A stretch of DNA of 32,559 nucleotides. It comes from Actinomadura formosensis NBRC 14204 (lineage in GTDB: Bacteria; Actinomycetota; Actinomycetes; Streptosporangiales; Streptosporangiaceae). Of the stretch, positions 1 through 7,219 are shown piece after piece; position 1 is the first letter of the stretch; each line of letters opens with the position of its first letter. The notes under the pieces were generated by a model. That model saw nothing but the letters and a program-made list of their open reading frames with translations, ran no database searches and was not told the DNA's origin. A program made the position numbers and the translations under genes. The stretch spans positions 1-32,559 of the forward strand of contig NZ_BCQQ01000083.1 of NCBI RefSeq assembly GCF_001552155.1, written 5' to 3'.

Positions 1-677
1 GCGCCGGCCGCGGCGTCGTCGAGGCGGCGCCGGCCGGCCGCGAGCCGTTTCGGCGGGACCAGGGACGACGGCGCGATCCAGCCGTCGGCGACGCGGCCGG
101 CGAGGTCGATGCCGTGCGGCCCGGTGACGCCGAGCCAGATGCCGATCTGGTGCGCGGGCGCCGGGCCGGCCTGCGCGGCGACGAACCGGTAGTGCTCGCC
201 CCGGTACCGCAGCCCGGCCTGGTCGCTCCAGTGCAGCCGGATGATCTGCACGGCCTCCGCAAGGGCGCGGCGGGCCGCCGTGCCGTCGAGCCGCGTGCCG
301 CCGTACGCCTCGATGCCGTCCGGGGCGGCGCCCGCGCCGAGGCCGAGTTCGACACGGCCGCCGCTGAACCGGTCCATCGTCGCGATCGCCTTGGCGAGCG
401 CGGCGGGCGGACGCAGCGGCAGGCACGCCACCGCCGGCAGGACCCGAATGCGGGACGTCACCGCCAGCACGGTCGCCAGCAGCGTCAGCGCGTCCGCGGT
501 GTCGCGCCGGAACGGCTGGTCGCGAACGCCGAGAAGGTCGAGCCCGAACCGGTCCGCGTCCTGCGCGGCGCGGACCAGCGGCACGGACGCGTCCGGGGCG
601 AGGCAGACACCGAACCGCAGCGGCCGGCGCGCCCGGTGCGGCGGCGTCACCGCGGGTGGGCCTTCGACCCCGTCCAT
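1..677 (-). CDS. LLM-class (luciferase-like) flavin-dependent oxidoreductase, 3' part cut off by window edge
   Basis: The minus strand stays open from an ATG at 677 to the window edge, giving about 225 residues. The translation has the luciferase-like TIM-barrel pattern: an N-terminal strand RFGVCLAP, then RAAQDADRFGLDLLGVRDQP, TLLATVLAVTSRIRVLPAV, MDRFSGGRVELGLGAG, and ADGWIAPSS near the cut. Known members are FMN- or F420-dependent monooxygenases or reductases. F420 use is common in actinomycetes, but the sequence alone does not decide the cofactor. An in-frame stop at 684-686 (also the stop of the upstream gene) makes ATG 677 the first possible start. It lies 6 bases after that stop with no clear Shine-Dalgarno, which suggests translational coupling. 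Family assignment is firm; substrate is unknown. Confidence 0.8.
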   Translation of the reverse strand, partial: MDGVEGPPAVTPPHRARRPLRFGVCLAPDASVPLVRAAQDADRFGLDLLGVRDQPFRRDTADALTLLATVLAVTSRIRVLPAVACLPLRPPAALAKAIATMDRFSGGRVELGLGAGAAPDGIEAYGGTRLDGTAARRALAEAVQIIRLHWSDQAGLRYRGEHYRFVAAQAGPAPAHQIGIWLGVTGPHGIDLAGRVADGWIAPSSLVPPKRLAAGRRRLDDAAAG

Positions 678-683
678 CGGCGG

Positions 684-1400
684 TCAGCGCTCGCGGCCGG
701 TGCCGGTTAGGCCGTTCAGGAATCCGCCCTCGGTCCGCGTCGAATGCGGGAACGAGCGGGACGTCCCGGCCTCGGCCGGCGACGTCGGCGCGGCGGCCGA
801 GGCCGCCCTCCCGGCCCTGCCGGACTTGGCGCTCGCGCTCGTTCGGGACGACGCGGACGTACGGGCGGCGCTCGTCCGCGCCTTGGGCGCGGCCGGCTTC
901 TTCGCCGTGCTCGACGGCCTTGCCTTGACCGTCTTGCCCGTCCGGGATGAGGCCGCCGGCTTCGACCGGCCCGACACCGGCTTCGACCGGCCCGACGCCG
1001 GCTTACGGGACGACGCCGGCTTACGGGACGACGAGGTGCCCCGCTTCGACGGCGCCCTCTTCTTCGACGGCGTGCTCTTCTTCGCCGCGCCGCCCGGCTT
1101 GGCCGCCGTGGTGATGGCCTTGGCCGCCGCGTCCATCACATGGATGGCGCTGGTCATCGCCTTGACGGCGTCGGACAACGCCTTGGTCGCGACCGACTTC
1201 AACTGCGTCGCGGCGGTCTTGGCCTGGCTCGCGGCTCTCGTGACGTGGGTCGCGGCGGCCGACGGCGCCCGGCCGGCCGCCGCCGGCGTGCGCTTGACCA
1301 CCGGCTTCTTGGTCGTGGTGGACTTGGTCGCTGATGTGCTCTTCGCACGACCGGCCGTCCTGCGGCTCGACGTCGTACGCGATGCGGTCCTGGTAGGCAC
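684..1400 (-). CDS. Histone H1-like Lys/Ala/Ser-rich basic protein
   Basis: The 238-residue product is very rich in Lys, Arg, Ala, Ser, Thr and Pro. It has no obvious globular fold apart from an Ala-rich segment around residues 45-98 (for example KTAATQLKSVATKALSDAVK) that could form an amphipathic helix. The rest resembles eukaryotic H1 tails and the basic C-terminal tails of actinobacterial HupB-type nucleoid proteins, with repeated units such as SSRKPA and SGRSKP. I infer nucleic-acid binding or compaction; no HU domain is present. The GTG start at 1400 is preceded by a strong Shine-Dalgarno (GGGGGGAGA) about 4 bases upstream. The last 25 residues lose the basic repeat character. It sits just upstream of the flavin oxidoreductase in the same direction, with no evident functional link. 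A random high-GC frame is unlikely given the RBS and Lys bias. Confidence 0.65.
   Translation of the reverse strand: MPTRTASRTTSSRRTAGRAKSTSATKSTTTKKPVVKRTPAAAGRAPSAAATHVTRAASQAKTAATQLKSVATKALSDAVKAMTSAIHVMDAAAKAITTAAKPGGAAKKSTPSKKRAPSKRGTSSSRKPASSRKPASGRSKPVSGRSKPAASSRTGKTVKARPSSTAKKPAAPKARTSAARTSASSRTSASAKSGRAGRAASAAAPTSPAEAGTSRSFPHSTRTEGGFLNGLTGTGRER
961..1038 (-). repeat. Two short in-frame tandem repeats inside the H1-like gene
   Basis: A 21-base unit occurs at 961-981 and again at 982-1002 with one mismatch, encoding SGRSKPV/A on the minus strand. Next to it an 18-base unit at 1003-1020 is partly repeated at 1021-1038 (first 13 bases identical), encoding SSRKPA-type hexads. Both units are multiples of three, so copy-number changes keep the frame. 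They look like coding expansion repeats, not a mobile or CRISPR repeat. Confidence 0.8.
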
Positions 1401-1482
1401 TGATCTCCCCCCCGTGTTGATCAGTTACGGGGAGGTCTATTCCACGCTTTGTGACTCTCTACACACGCTGCGTCATATCGAC

Positions 1483-2337
1483 CTAGATCCCCACGGGGTG
1501 CCAGACGGTCTTGGTCTCCAGGAAGGCGGTCATCCGCGTGGTTCCGGGCTCGTCCGTCCACTCCGTGTCCTGCGGGCGCAGGACGCGTTTCAGGTTCTCG
1601 GCGGCCTTCTCTTCGAGGTCCCGCACCTGGTCGTCCGGGACACCGGCGAGGTCGATGGCGTTGACGTCCATGTGGGTCGCGAGCCAGGGCGCGATCTCGG
1701 CGCGCCGCCCGGTGAGGACGTTGACGACCCCGCCCGGCAGATCGGACGTGGCCAGCACCTCGGCGAGCGTGATGGACGGCAGCGGCGCCGGCTCGGAGGC
1801 GACCACCACGACGGTGTTGCCGGACACGATCGCGGGCGCCACCACCGAGACCAGCCCGAGCAGCGGCGAGTCGGGCGCGACGACCGCGACGACGCCGGTC
1901 GGTTCCGGCGTGGAGAAGTTGAAGAACGGGCCGGACACCGGATTGGCGGCCCCGGCGACGGCGCTCAGCTTGTCGGCCCAGCCCGCGTACCAGACCCACC
2001 GGTCGACGGCCGCGTCCACCTCGGCGCCGGCCGCGTTCTTCGACGCGCCCGCCTGCCGCAGTTCGTCCACGAACTGGTCGCGGCGTCCCTCCAGCATCTC
2101 GGCGACGCGGTAGAGGATCTGGCCGCGGTTGTAGGCGGTGCGCCCGGACCAGCCGGGGAACGCCTTGCGTGCGGCGACGACGGCGTCGCGGGCGTCCTTG
2201 CGGGACGCCTGCGAGGCGTTGGCGGCGAAGCGGCCCTTGGCGTCGGTGACCACGTACGACCTGCCGGATTCGGATCGGGGGAACGCACCGCCGATGAACA
2301 GCTTGTAGGTCTTGCGGACGGCGAGACGGTCAGGCAT
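1483..2337 (-). CDS. Half-length aldehyde dehydrogenase homologue (probable pseudoenzyme)
   Basis: The 284-residue protein aligns with the N-terminal coenzyme-binding part of aldehyde dehydrogenases: YKLFIGGAFPRSESGR, AVVAARKAFPGWSGRTAYNR, VDRWVWYAGWADKL, TGVVAVVAPDSPLLGLVSVV and LPGGVVNVLTG. A full enzyme has about 480 residues. Here the segment carrying the FTGS loop, the ELGGK glutamate and the nucleophilic cysteine is absent, replaced by a short tail ending ETKTVWHPVGI. The catalytic Asn of the PWN motif reads P-D-S and the VLKPAE motif reads VVASEPAP. I infer no dehydrogenase activity, possibly a partner or regulator of the full ALDH encoded directly upstream. ATG 2337 overlaps that gene's stop by 8 bases, giving tight coupling. 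It ends at a clean TAG, and its own C-terminus looks coherent, so this is probably not a recent frameshift. Confidence 0.8.
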   Translation of the reverse strand: MPDRLAVRKTYKLFIGGAFPRSESGRSYVVTDAKGRFAANASQASRKDARDAVVAARKAFPGWSGRTAYNRGQILYRVAEMLEGRRDQFVDELRQAGASKNAAGAEVDAAVDRWVWYAGWADKLSAVAGAANPVSGPFFNFSTPEPTGVVAVVAPDSPLLGLVSVVAPAIVSGNTVVVVASEPAPLPSITLAEVLATSDLPGGVVNVLTGRRAEIAPWLATHMDVNAIDLAGVPDDQVRDLEEKAAENLKRVLRPQDTEWTDEPGTTRMTAFLETKTVWHPVGI

Positions 2338-3760
2338 TGAGGTAGGCCTCCAGTCCGTGGCGTCCGCCCTCGCGGCCGAACCCCGATTCCTTGTAGCCGC
2401 CGAACGGGGAGGCCGGGTCGAACTTGTTGAACGTGTTGGCCCACACCACCCCGGCGCGCAGCCGCTGCGCCGTCCAGAGGATCCGCGAGCCCTTCTCGGT
2501 CCAGATTCCGGCCGACAGCCCGTAGGGGGTGTTGTTGGCCTTGGTGACCGCCTCGTCCGGGGTGCGGAACGTCAGCACCGACAGGACCGGCCCGAAGATC
2601 TCCTCGCGTGCGATCCGGTGCGACTGGGCCACCCCGGTGAAGATCGTCGGCGCGAACCAGAAGCCCTGGGACGGCAGCTCGCAGGGCGGCGACCAGCGGT
2701 CCGCGCCCTCCCGCTCCCCGGCCTGCGACAGCTCCTCGATCCTGGCGAGCTGCGCGGCGGAGTTGATCGCGCCGATGTCGGTGTTCTTGTCGAGCGGGTC
2801 GCCGACCCGCAGCGTCGCCATCCGCGCCTTCAGCCGCTCCAGCACCTCGCCGGCGACCGACTCCTGCACGAGGAGCCGGGAGCCGGCGCAGCACACGTGG
2901 CCCTGGTTGAAGAAGATCCCGTTGACGATGCCCTCGACGGCCTGGTCGAGCGCCGCGTCCTCGTAGACGATGTTGGCGGCCTTCCCGCCGAGTTCCAGGG
3001 TGAGCTTCCTGCCCGTCCCGGCGAGGGTGCGGGCGATCTGCCGTCCGACCTCGGTGGACCCGGTGAAGGCGACCTTGTCGATCCCCTCGTGCGCGACAAG
3101 GGCCCGGCCCGTCTCACCGGCGCCGGTGACGATGTTGACGACGCCGGGCGGCAGTTCGGCCTGCCGGCAGATGTCGGCGAACAGCAGCGCGGTCAGCGGC
3201 GTGGTCTCCGCCGGCTTCAGCACGACGGTGTTGCCGCAGGCCAGCGCGGGCGCGATCTTCCAGGCCAGCATCAGCAGCGGGAAGTTCCACGGGATCACCT
3301 GGCCGGCCACCCCGACCGGCTTCGGGTCGGGCCCGAACCCGGCGTGGCCGAGCTTGTCGGCCCATCCGGCGTAGTAGAAGAACCAGGCGGCGACGAGCGG
3401 CACGTCCACGTCCCGCGACTCGCGGATCGGCTTGCCGTTGTCGATCGATTCCAGCACCGCCAGTTCCCGCGACCGCTCCTGGACCAGCCGGGCGATCCGG
3501 TACAGGTACTTGGCGCGCTCGCGGCCGGGCATCGGGCCCCACACCTTGTCGAACGCGGTGCGGGCGGCCCGCACGGCGCGGTCGACGTCCGACTCGTCCG
3601 CGCGGGCGATGTCGGCGAGGACGCTCTCGTCGGCCGGGTTGACGGACTTGAACGGCTCGCCGTGCCCCTCGGTGAACTCGCCGTTGACGAACAGCCCGTA
3701 GGAGGCGCGGATGTCGACGACCGCCCGCGACTCGGGCGCCGGCGCGTACTCGAAAACCAT
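2330..3760 (-). CDS. NAD(P)-dependent aldehyde dehydrogenase
   Basis: This is a full-length 476-residue aldehyde dehydrogenase. Visible motifs are GQVIPWNFPLLM (Asn159), NTVVLKPAETTP (cofactor lysine), AFTGSTEVGR (Rossmann loop near 232-240), LTLELGGKAA (general base Glu256) and FFNQGHVCCAGSR, where alignment with the ALDH2 NQGQCCC motif puts the nucleophile at Cys290. The C-terminal FGGYKESGFGREGG motif is also present. It should oxidise an aldehyde to the acid or acyl product. Next to deoC the likely substrate is acetaldehyde from deoxyribose-5-phosphate cleavage, which is an inference from context. ATG 3760 begins 2 bases after the deoC stop; a longer upstream open frame is ignored because it would overlap deoC completely. 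The stop overlaps the following half-ALDH start. Confidence 0.93.
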   Translation of the reverse strand: MVFEYAPAPESRAVVDIRASYGLFVNGEFTEGHGEPFKSVNPADESVLADIARADESDVDRAVRAARTAFDKVWGPMPGRERAKYLYRIARLVQERSRELAVLESIDNGKPIRESRDVDVPLVAAWFFYYAGWADKLGHAGFGPDPKPVGVAGQVIPWNFPLLMLAWKIAPALACGNTVVLKPAETTPLTALLFADICRQAELPPGVVNIVTGAGETGRALVAHEGIDKVAFTGSTEVGRQIARTLAGTGRKLTLELGGKAANIVYEDAALDQAVEGIVNGIFFNQGHVCCAGSRLLVQESVAGEVLERLKARMATLRVGDPLDKNTDIGAINSAAQLARIEELSQAGEREGADRWSPPCELPSQGFWFAPTIFTGVAQSHRIAREEIFGPVLSVLTFRTPDEAVTKANNTPYGLSAGIWTEKGSRILWTAQRLRAGVVWANTFNKFDPASPFGGYKESGFGREGGRHGLEAYLNA

Positions 3761-3762
3761 GA

Positions 3763-4692
3763 TCAGTCCAGGGTGAAGTAGTCGGGTCCCGAGTACACGC
3801 CGGTGGCGAGCTTGCGGCGCTGCATCAGCAGATCGTTCAGCACGCTGGAGGCGCCCAGCCGGAACCACTCCGGGGTCAGCCAGTCCGGGCCGGCGGTCTC
3901 GTTCACCAGCACCAGGTACTTGATCGCGTCCTTGGTCGTCCGGATCCCGCCGGCGGGCTTGACCCCGACCTGGCGTCCCGTGGCCGCCCGGTAGTCGCGG
4001 ACGGCCTCCAGCATCACCAGCGTGACCGGCAGGGTCGCCGCCGGCGACACCTTCCCCGTGGACGTCTTGATGAAGTCGGCGCCGGCCCGCATCGCCAGCC
4101 AGGACGCCCGCCGGACGTTGTCGTAGGTGGCGAGCTCGCCCGTCTCCAGGATCACCTTCAGGTGCGCGTCCCCGCAGGCGTCCTTGACCGCGACGATCTC
4201 GTCGAACACCTTCGCGTAGTCGCCGGCCAGGAACGCGCCCCGGTCGATCACCATGTCGATCTCGGCGGCGCCCGCCGCGACCGCCGCCCGGGTGTCGGCG
4301 AGCTTGGCCTCCATCGGCGCCCGCCCGGACGGGAACGCCGTCGCCACGCTCGCGACCCCGATGCCCGTCCCGTCGAGGGACCGGACGGCGACGTCCACCA
4401 TGTCGGGGTACACGCACACCGCCGCGACCTTCGGCACGGACGCGTCCGCCGGATCGGGGTGGGCGGCCTTGGCGCACAGCGCCCGCACCTTTCCCGGGGT
4501 GTCCGCGCCCTCCAGGGTGGTCAGGTCCACCATCGAGATCGCCAGGTCGATCGCCGCGGCCTTCGCCGTCGTCTTGATCGACCGGGTGGCCAGCCGCGCG
4601 GCCCGCTCCTCGGCCCCCACCCGGTCCACGCCCGGCAGGCCGTGCAGGAAGGCACGCAGTTCGGCGGCGCTGTTCAGAGTCTCCGTTGACAC
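3763..4692 (-). CDS. deoC: Deoxyribose-phosphate aldolase
   Basis: DeoC cleaves 2-deoxy-D-ribose 5-phosphate to glyceraldehyde 3-phosphate and acetaldehyde in deoxynucleoside catabolism. The 309-residue product has the class I aldolase signatures: EIDMVIDRG (Asp146), DFIKTSTGK with the Schiff-base Lys209, and GVKPAGGIRT with Lys245. The early conserved segment RSIKTTAKAAAIDLAISM belongs to the longer DERA form common in actinobacteria. I chose the GTG at 4692 because homology starts there; the frame runs on to 4851 but the added residues look like noise. No good Shine-Dalgarno precedes GTG. Instead a weak TTGTGC-17-GATGCT promoter ends 6 bases upstream, so the message may be leaderless. It is the first gene of the deoC-ALDH-half-ALDH operon. 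Confidence 0.93.
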   Translation of the reverse strand: MSTETLNSAAELRAFLHGLPGVDRVGAEERAARLATRSIKTTAKAAAIDLAISMVDLTTLEGADTPGKVRALCAKAAHPDPADASVPKVAAVCVYPDMVDVAVRSLDGTGIGVASVATAFPSGRAPMEAKLADTRAAVAAGAAEIDMVIDRGAFLAGDYAKVFDEIVAVKDACGDAHLKVILETGELATYDNVRRASWLAMRAGADFIKTSTGKVSPAATLPVTLVMLEAVRDYRAATGRQVGVKPAGGIRTTKDAIKYLVLVNETAGPDWLTPEWFRLGASSVLNDLLMQRRKLATGVYSGPDYFTLD

Positions 4693-4829
4693 TCCCCAAG
4701 CATCCCCGAACCACGCCCCCGGCACAAAACCGGACAACCAACGAAGCGGCGCCGTCGTCCCCGCTTCGGGCCGCTGCCGAGCGGGCCGGCCGGTCTGGAA
4801 GCCGCTGACCTGGGTCTTTCCCGGATGCA

Positions 4830-4858
4830 TTGACAGGAAGTAGAGCCACACATCTAAA
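4830..4858 (+). promoter_or_regulatory. Promoter of the GntR-ABC operon
   Basis: A perfect -35 hexamer TTGACA (4830-4835) is followed after 17 bases by TCTAAA (4853-4858), a 4/6 match to the -10 consensus. Transcription would start about 4865, some 25 bases upstream of the GTG at 4890. This is the most consensus-like vegetative promoter in the window. Confidence 0.65.
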
Positions 4859-4875
4859 GTACTAGCATCCTAGAT
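4852..4875. promoter_or_regulatory. Probable operator for the YtrA-type GntR regulator
   Basis: The interrupted palindrome ATCTA (4852-4856) / TAGAT (4871-4875) spans the -10 and start region of the promoter. It encloses two CTAG tetranucleotides (4862-4865 and 4870-4873). Position over the -10 of an operon that begins with its own GntR repressor fits autoregulation. No binding data support it; it is an AT-rich symmetric site in a very GC-rich background. Confidence 0.45.
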
Positions 4876-4889
4876 AAATGGAGGTGGCG

Positions 4890-5282
4890 GTGATCGAATT
4901 CCATCTGGACCCCGGATCGGGGGTGTCGCCGTACATGCAGCTCGTGCGGCAGGTGCGGCATGCGCTGCGGCTCGATCTGCTGCGGGTCGGGGATCAGCTG
5001 CCCACCGTCAAGGACGTGGTGGCGCAGCTCGCGATCAACCCGAACACCGTGCTCAAGGCGTACCGGGAACTGGAGCACGAGGGCCTCGTCGCGCCGCGGC
5101 CCGGGGTCGGAACGTTCGTGACGCGGACGCTGGCCGGGGAGTCGCTCGCGGCGCACGGGCCGCTGCGGCAGGAGCTGCGGCGCTGGCTCGCCAAGGCACG
5201 GCTCGCCGGGCTCGACGACGAGAGCATCGAGGCGCTGTTCATGACGACCTTTCGGGCCGCGAGTCAGGAGGACATAGCGTGA
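4890..5282 (+). CDS. GntR-family (YtrA subfamily) transcriptional regulator
   Basis: The roughly 130-residue protein is a short GntR regulator: an N-terminal winged helix-turn-helix (SPYMQLVRQVRHALRLDLL, VGDQLPTVKDVVAQLAINPN, TVLKAYRELEHEGLV, GVGTFV) followed by a roughly 50-residue helical tail instead of a ligand domain. That is the YtrA architecture, whose members usually sit upstream of and repress an ABC transporter operon. I chose GTG 4890, giving VIEFHLDPGSG, because GGAGGTGG (4880-4887) is then a well-placed Shine-Dalgarno. The in-frame ATG at 4878 would contain that SD in its own codons. Its stop overlaps the ABC ATPase start by 4 bases (GTGA). Confidence 0.88.
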   Translation: MIEFHLDPGSGVSPYMQLVRQVRHALRLDLLRVGDQLPTVKDVVAQLAINPNTVLKAYRELEHEGLVAPRPGVGTFVTRTLAGESLAAHGPLRQELRRWLAKARLAGLDDESIEALFMTTFRAASQEDIA

Positions 5283-6160
5283 GCGCCGTCCTGCAGGCCG
5301 AAGGGCTGGGCAAGAAGTACGGGAAGCGGTGGGCGCTGTCCGGCTGCACCCTTGACATTCCGGAGGGGCGGATCGTCGGGCTCGTCGGGCCGAACGGGGC
5401 AGGGAAGACGACGCTGCTCAACCTGGCCGTGGGGCAGATCGAGCCGTCGGCCGGGAGCATCCGGGTGCTGGGCGGGTCTCCGGCGAGCGGACCGGAACAG
5501 CTGGCCAAGGTCGGGTACGTCGCGCAGGACACGCCGACGTACGCCGGGCTGAGCATCGCCGAGCATCTGAAGCTGGGTGCGCGGCTCAACCCGGGGTGGG
5601 ACGGCGCTCTCGCCCGGGAGCGTATCGAGCGGCTCGGACTCGATCCCGCGCATCGGGCCGGGAAGCTGTCCGGCGGGCAGCGCGCTCAGCTCGCCCTGAC
5701 CCTGGGCATCGCCAAGCGGCCCGAACTGCTGATCCTGGACGAGCCCGTGGCGGCCCTCGATCCGCTGGCCCGGCGGGAGTTCCTGCAGGGGCTCATGGAG
5801 GCCGCCGTCGAGAATTCGCTGAGCGTCGTCCTGTCGTCCCACCTGGTGTCCGACCTGGAGCGGATGTGCGACTACCTGATCGTGCTGGTGAAGTCGCGCG
5901 TCCAGGTGGCCGGAGACGTCGATGAGCTCCTGGCCGCGCACCATCGGCTGACCGGGCCGCGCAGGGACGCGGCGACGCTGCCGGCGGATCAGCACGTCGT
6001 GTCCGAGAGCCACACCGACCGGCAGAGCACCTTCATCGTCCGGACGGACGGCCCCATCCACGACCCCGCCTGGACGGTCGGGCGGATCGGGCTGGAAGAC
6101 CTCGTCCTGGCCTACATGACCCCCGCCCCGACCCGTCCGACGCTGGAGGCGATCCGATGA
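5279..6160 (+). CDS. ABC transporter ATP-binding protein
   Basis: This 293-residue ABC ATPase has Walker A GPNGAGKTT (37-45), Q-loop Gln83 (VAQDTP), signature LSGGQ (130-134), Walker B LLILDEP (150-156) and switch His188 (SSHLV). A C-terminal extension of about 80 residues after the nucleotide-binding domain is typical of exporters of the CcmA/YtrB type. With the YtrA-like regulator and the single permease it should form an exporter induced by cell-wall or membrane stress; the substrate is unknown. The GTG start overlaps the regulator stop and is preceded by AGGAGGA (5266-5272). Confidence 0.92.
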   Translation: MSAVLQAEGLGKKYGKRWALSGCTLDIPEGRIVGLVGPNGAGKTTLLNLAVGQIEPSAGSIRVLGGSPASGPEQLAKVGYVAQDTPTYAGLSIAEHLKLGARLNPGWDGALARERIERLGLDPAHRAGKLSGGQRAQLALTLGIAKRPELLILDEPVAALDPLARREFLQGLMEAAVENSLSVVLSSHLVSDLERMCDYLIVLVKSRVQVAGDVDELLAAHHRLTGPRRDAATLPADQHVVSESHTDRQSTFIVRTDGPIHDPAWTVGRIGLEDLVLAYMTPAPTRPTLEAIR

Positions 6161-7191
6161 TCTGGCTGACACTCCGCCAGTTCCGTGTCCAGGCCGCGGT
6201 GGTGTTCGGCGGGCTCGCCGCCCTCGGCGCCGTCCTGGCGATCACCGGGCCGGGCATCTCGGACGGTTACCACAGCGGGCTGGCAGCCTGCGGCACCCGG
6301 GAGAACTGCTCGCAGTTCACCGCGCGGTTCTTCAACGACCACCGGAGCTACTTCGGCGCGCTGGCCGTCATCGTGATGTCCGTACCGGGGATCATCGGCG
6401 TCTTCTGGGGCGCGCCGCTCATCACCCGCGAGCTTGAGAGCGGCACGCACCGGCTCGTTTGGAACCAGAGCATCACGCGGACCCGCTGGCTCGCCGTCAA
6501 GCTCGGCGTCATCGGCCTGGCCGCCATGGCCGCCGCCGGGCTCGCCGTCCTCGCGGCGACCTGGTGGTCCGGCCCCCTGGACGAGGCCGCCCACGACCGG
6601 TTCCCGCGGATCACGCCGCTGATGTTCGACGCGCGCGGCATCACCCCGATCGGCTATGCGGCGTTCGCCTTCGCGCTCGGCGTCACCGTCGGTGTACTCG
6701 TCCGGCGTACGCTGCCGGCCATGGCGATCACCCTGGTCGTCTTCGTCGCCGTCCAGATCGCGATGCCGACGTGGATCCGCCCGCACCTCATCCCGCCCGA
6801 GACCGGGACCGTCCCGATCACGTCCGAGAACCATGGCGACATCCTGCTGAACGGCGACGCCTTCTCCGTACAGGTCAGGGGGGTACCTGGGGCTTGGACG
6901 CTCTCCGCCGAAACGGTCGACGCGTCCGGCCGCACGGTCGGCGATATGCCCACCTCCCTGGCGGCGGGGCCCTGCGCCCCACCGCCCCCGTCGGCGGACG
7001 GCGGACCCCCCATGGGCCCGGCCCAAGCCTGCTTCGACGCGATCGCCGAGCTCGGCTATCGAGGGAAGGTGGTCTACCAGCCCGGCGATCACTTCTGGCC
7101 ATTGCAGTGGGCGGAGACCGGGCTGTTCACCGCCCTCTCGCTGGGCCTCGCGGGCTTCTGCTTCTTCTGGACGCGCCGCCGCCTCTCCTAG
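6157..7191 (+). CDS. ABC transporter permease (ABC-2-like)
   Basis: The 344-residue membrane protein starts at an ATG overlapping the ATPase stop by 4 bases (ATGA), so the two are coupled. Hydrophobic segments are visible near residues 12-32, 67-89, 109-130, 165-183 and 188-204, plus a final one near 320-338 before the basic end TRRRLS. Between the last two lies an extracytoplasmic region of about 110 residues containing a Pro-rich loop and two Cys. The motif PLITRELESGTHRLVWNQS is typical of actinobacterial ABC-2 permeases partnered with YtrA-regulated ATPases. Substrate unknown. Confidence 0.85.
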   Translation: MIWLTLRQFRVQAAVVFGGLAALGAVLAITGPGISDGYHSGLAACGTRENCSQFTARFFNDHRSYFGALAVIVMSVPGIIGVFWGAPLITRELESGTHRLVWNQSITRTRWLAVKLGVIGLAAMAAAGLAVLAATWWSGPLDEAAHDRFPRITPLMFDARGITPIGYAAFAFALGVTVGVLVRRTLPAMAITLVVFVAVQIAMPTWIRPHLIPPETGTVPITSENHGDILLNGDAFSVQVRGVPGAWTLSAETVDASGRTVGDMPTSLAAGPCAPPPPSADGGPPMGPAQACFDAIAELGYRGKVVYQPGDHFWPLQWAETGLFTALSLGLAGFCFFWTRRRLS

Positions 7192-7219
7192 CGGCCGCTC
7201 ACCGGCATCGGCGTAGTTC

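Noticed and set aside
961..1038. Tandem repeats as a CRISPR-like or minisatellite element
   Set aside because: Only two copies of each unit, no spacers, and both are in-frame coding units of the basic protein.
241..2340. A 699-codon open frame on the plus strand
   Set aside because: It is antisense to the flavin oxidoreductase, H1-like and ALDH genes, has no family similarity and shows the Arg/Ala/Pro composition of a high-GC shadow frame. The genes beneath it have clear motifs.
2330..4849. A single 839-codon frame suggesting an N-terminally extended ALDH
   Set aside because: The first 363 codons overlap deoC in another frame and look like noise. ALDH homology begins at the ATG 3760, two bases after the deoC stop.
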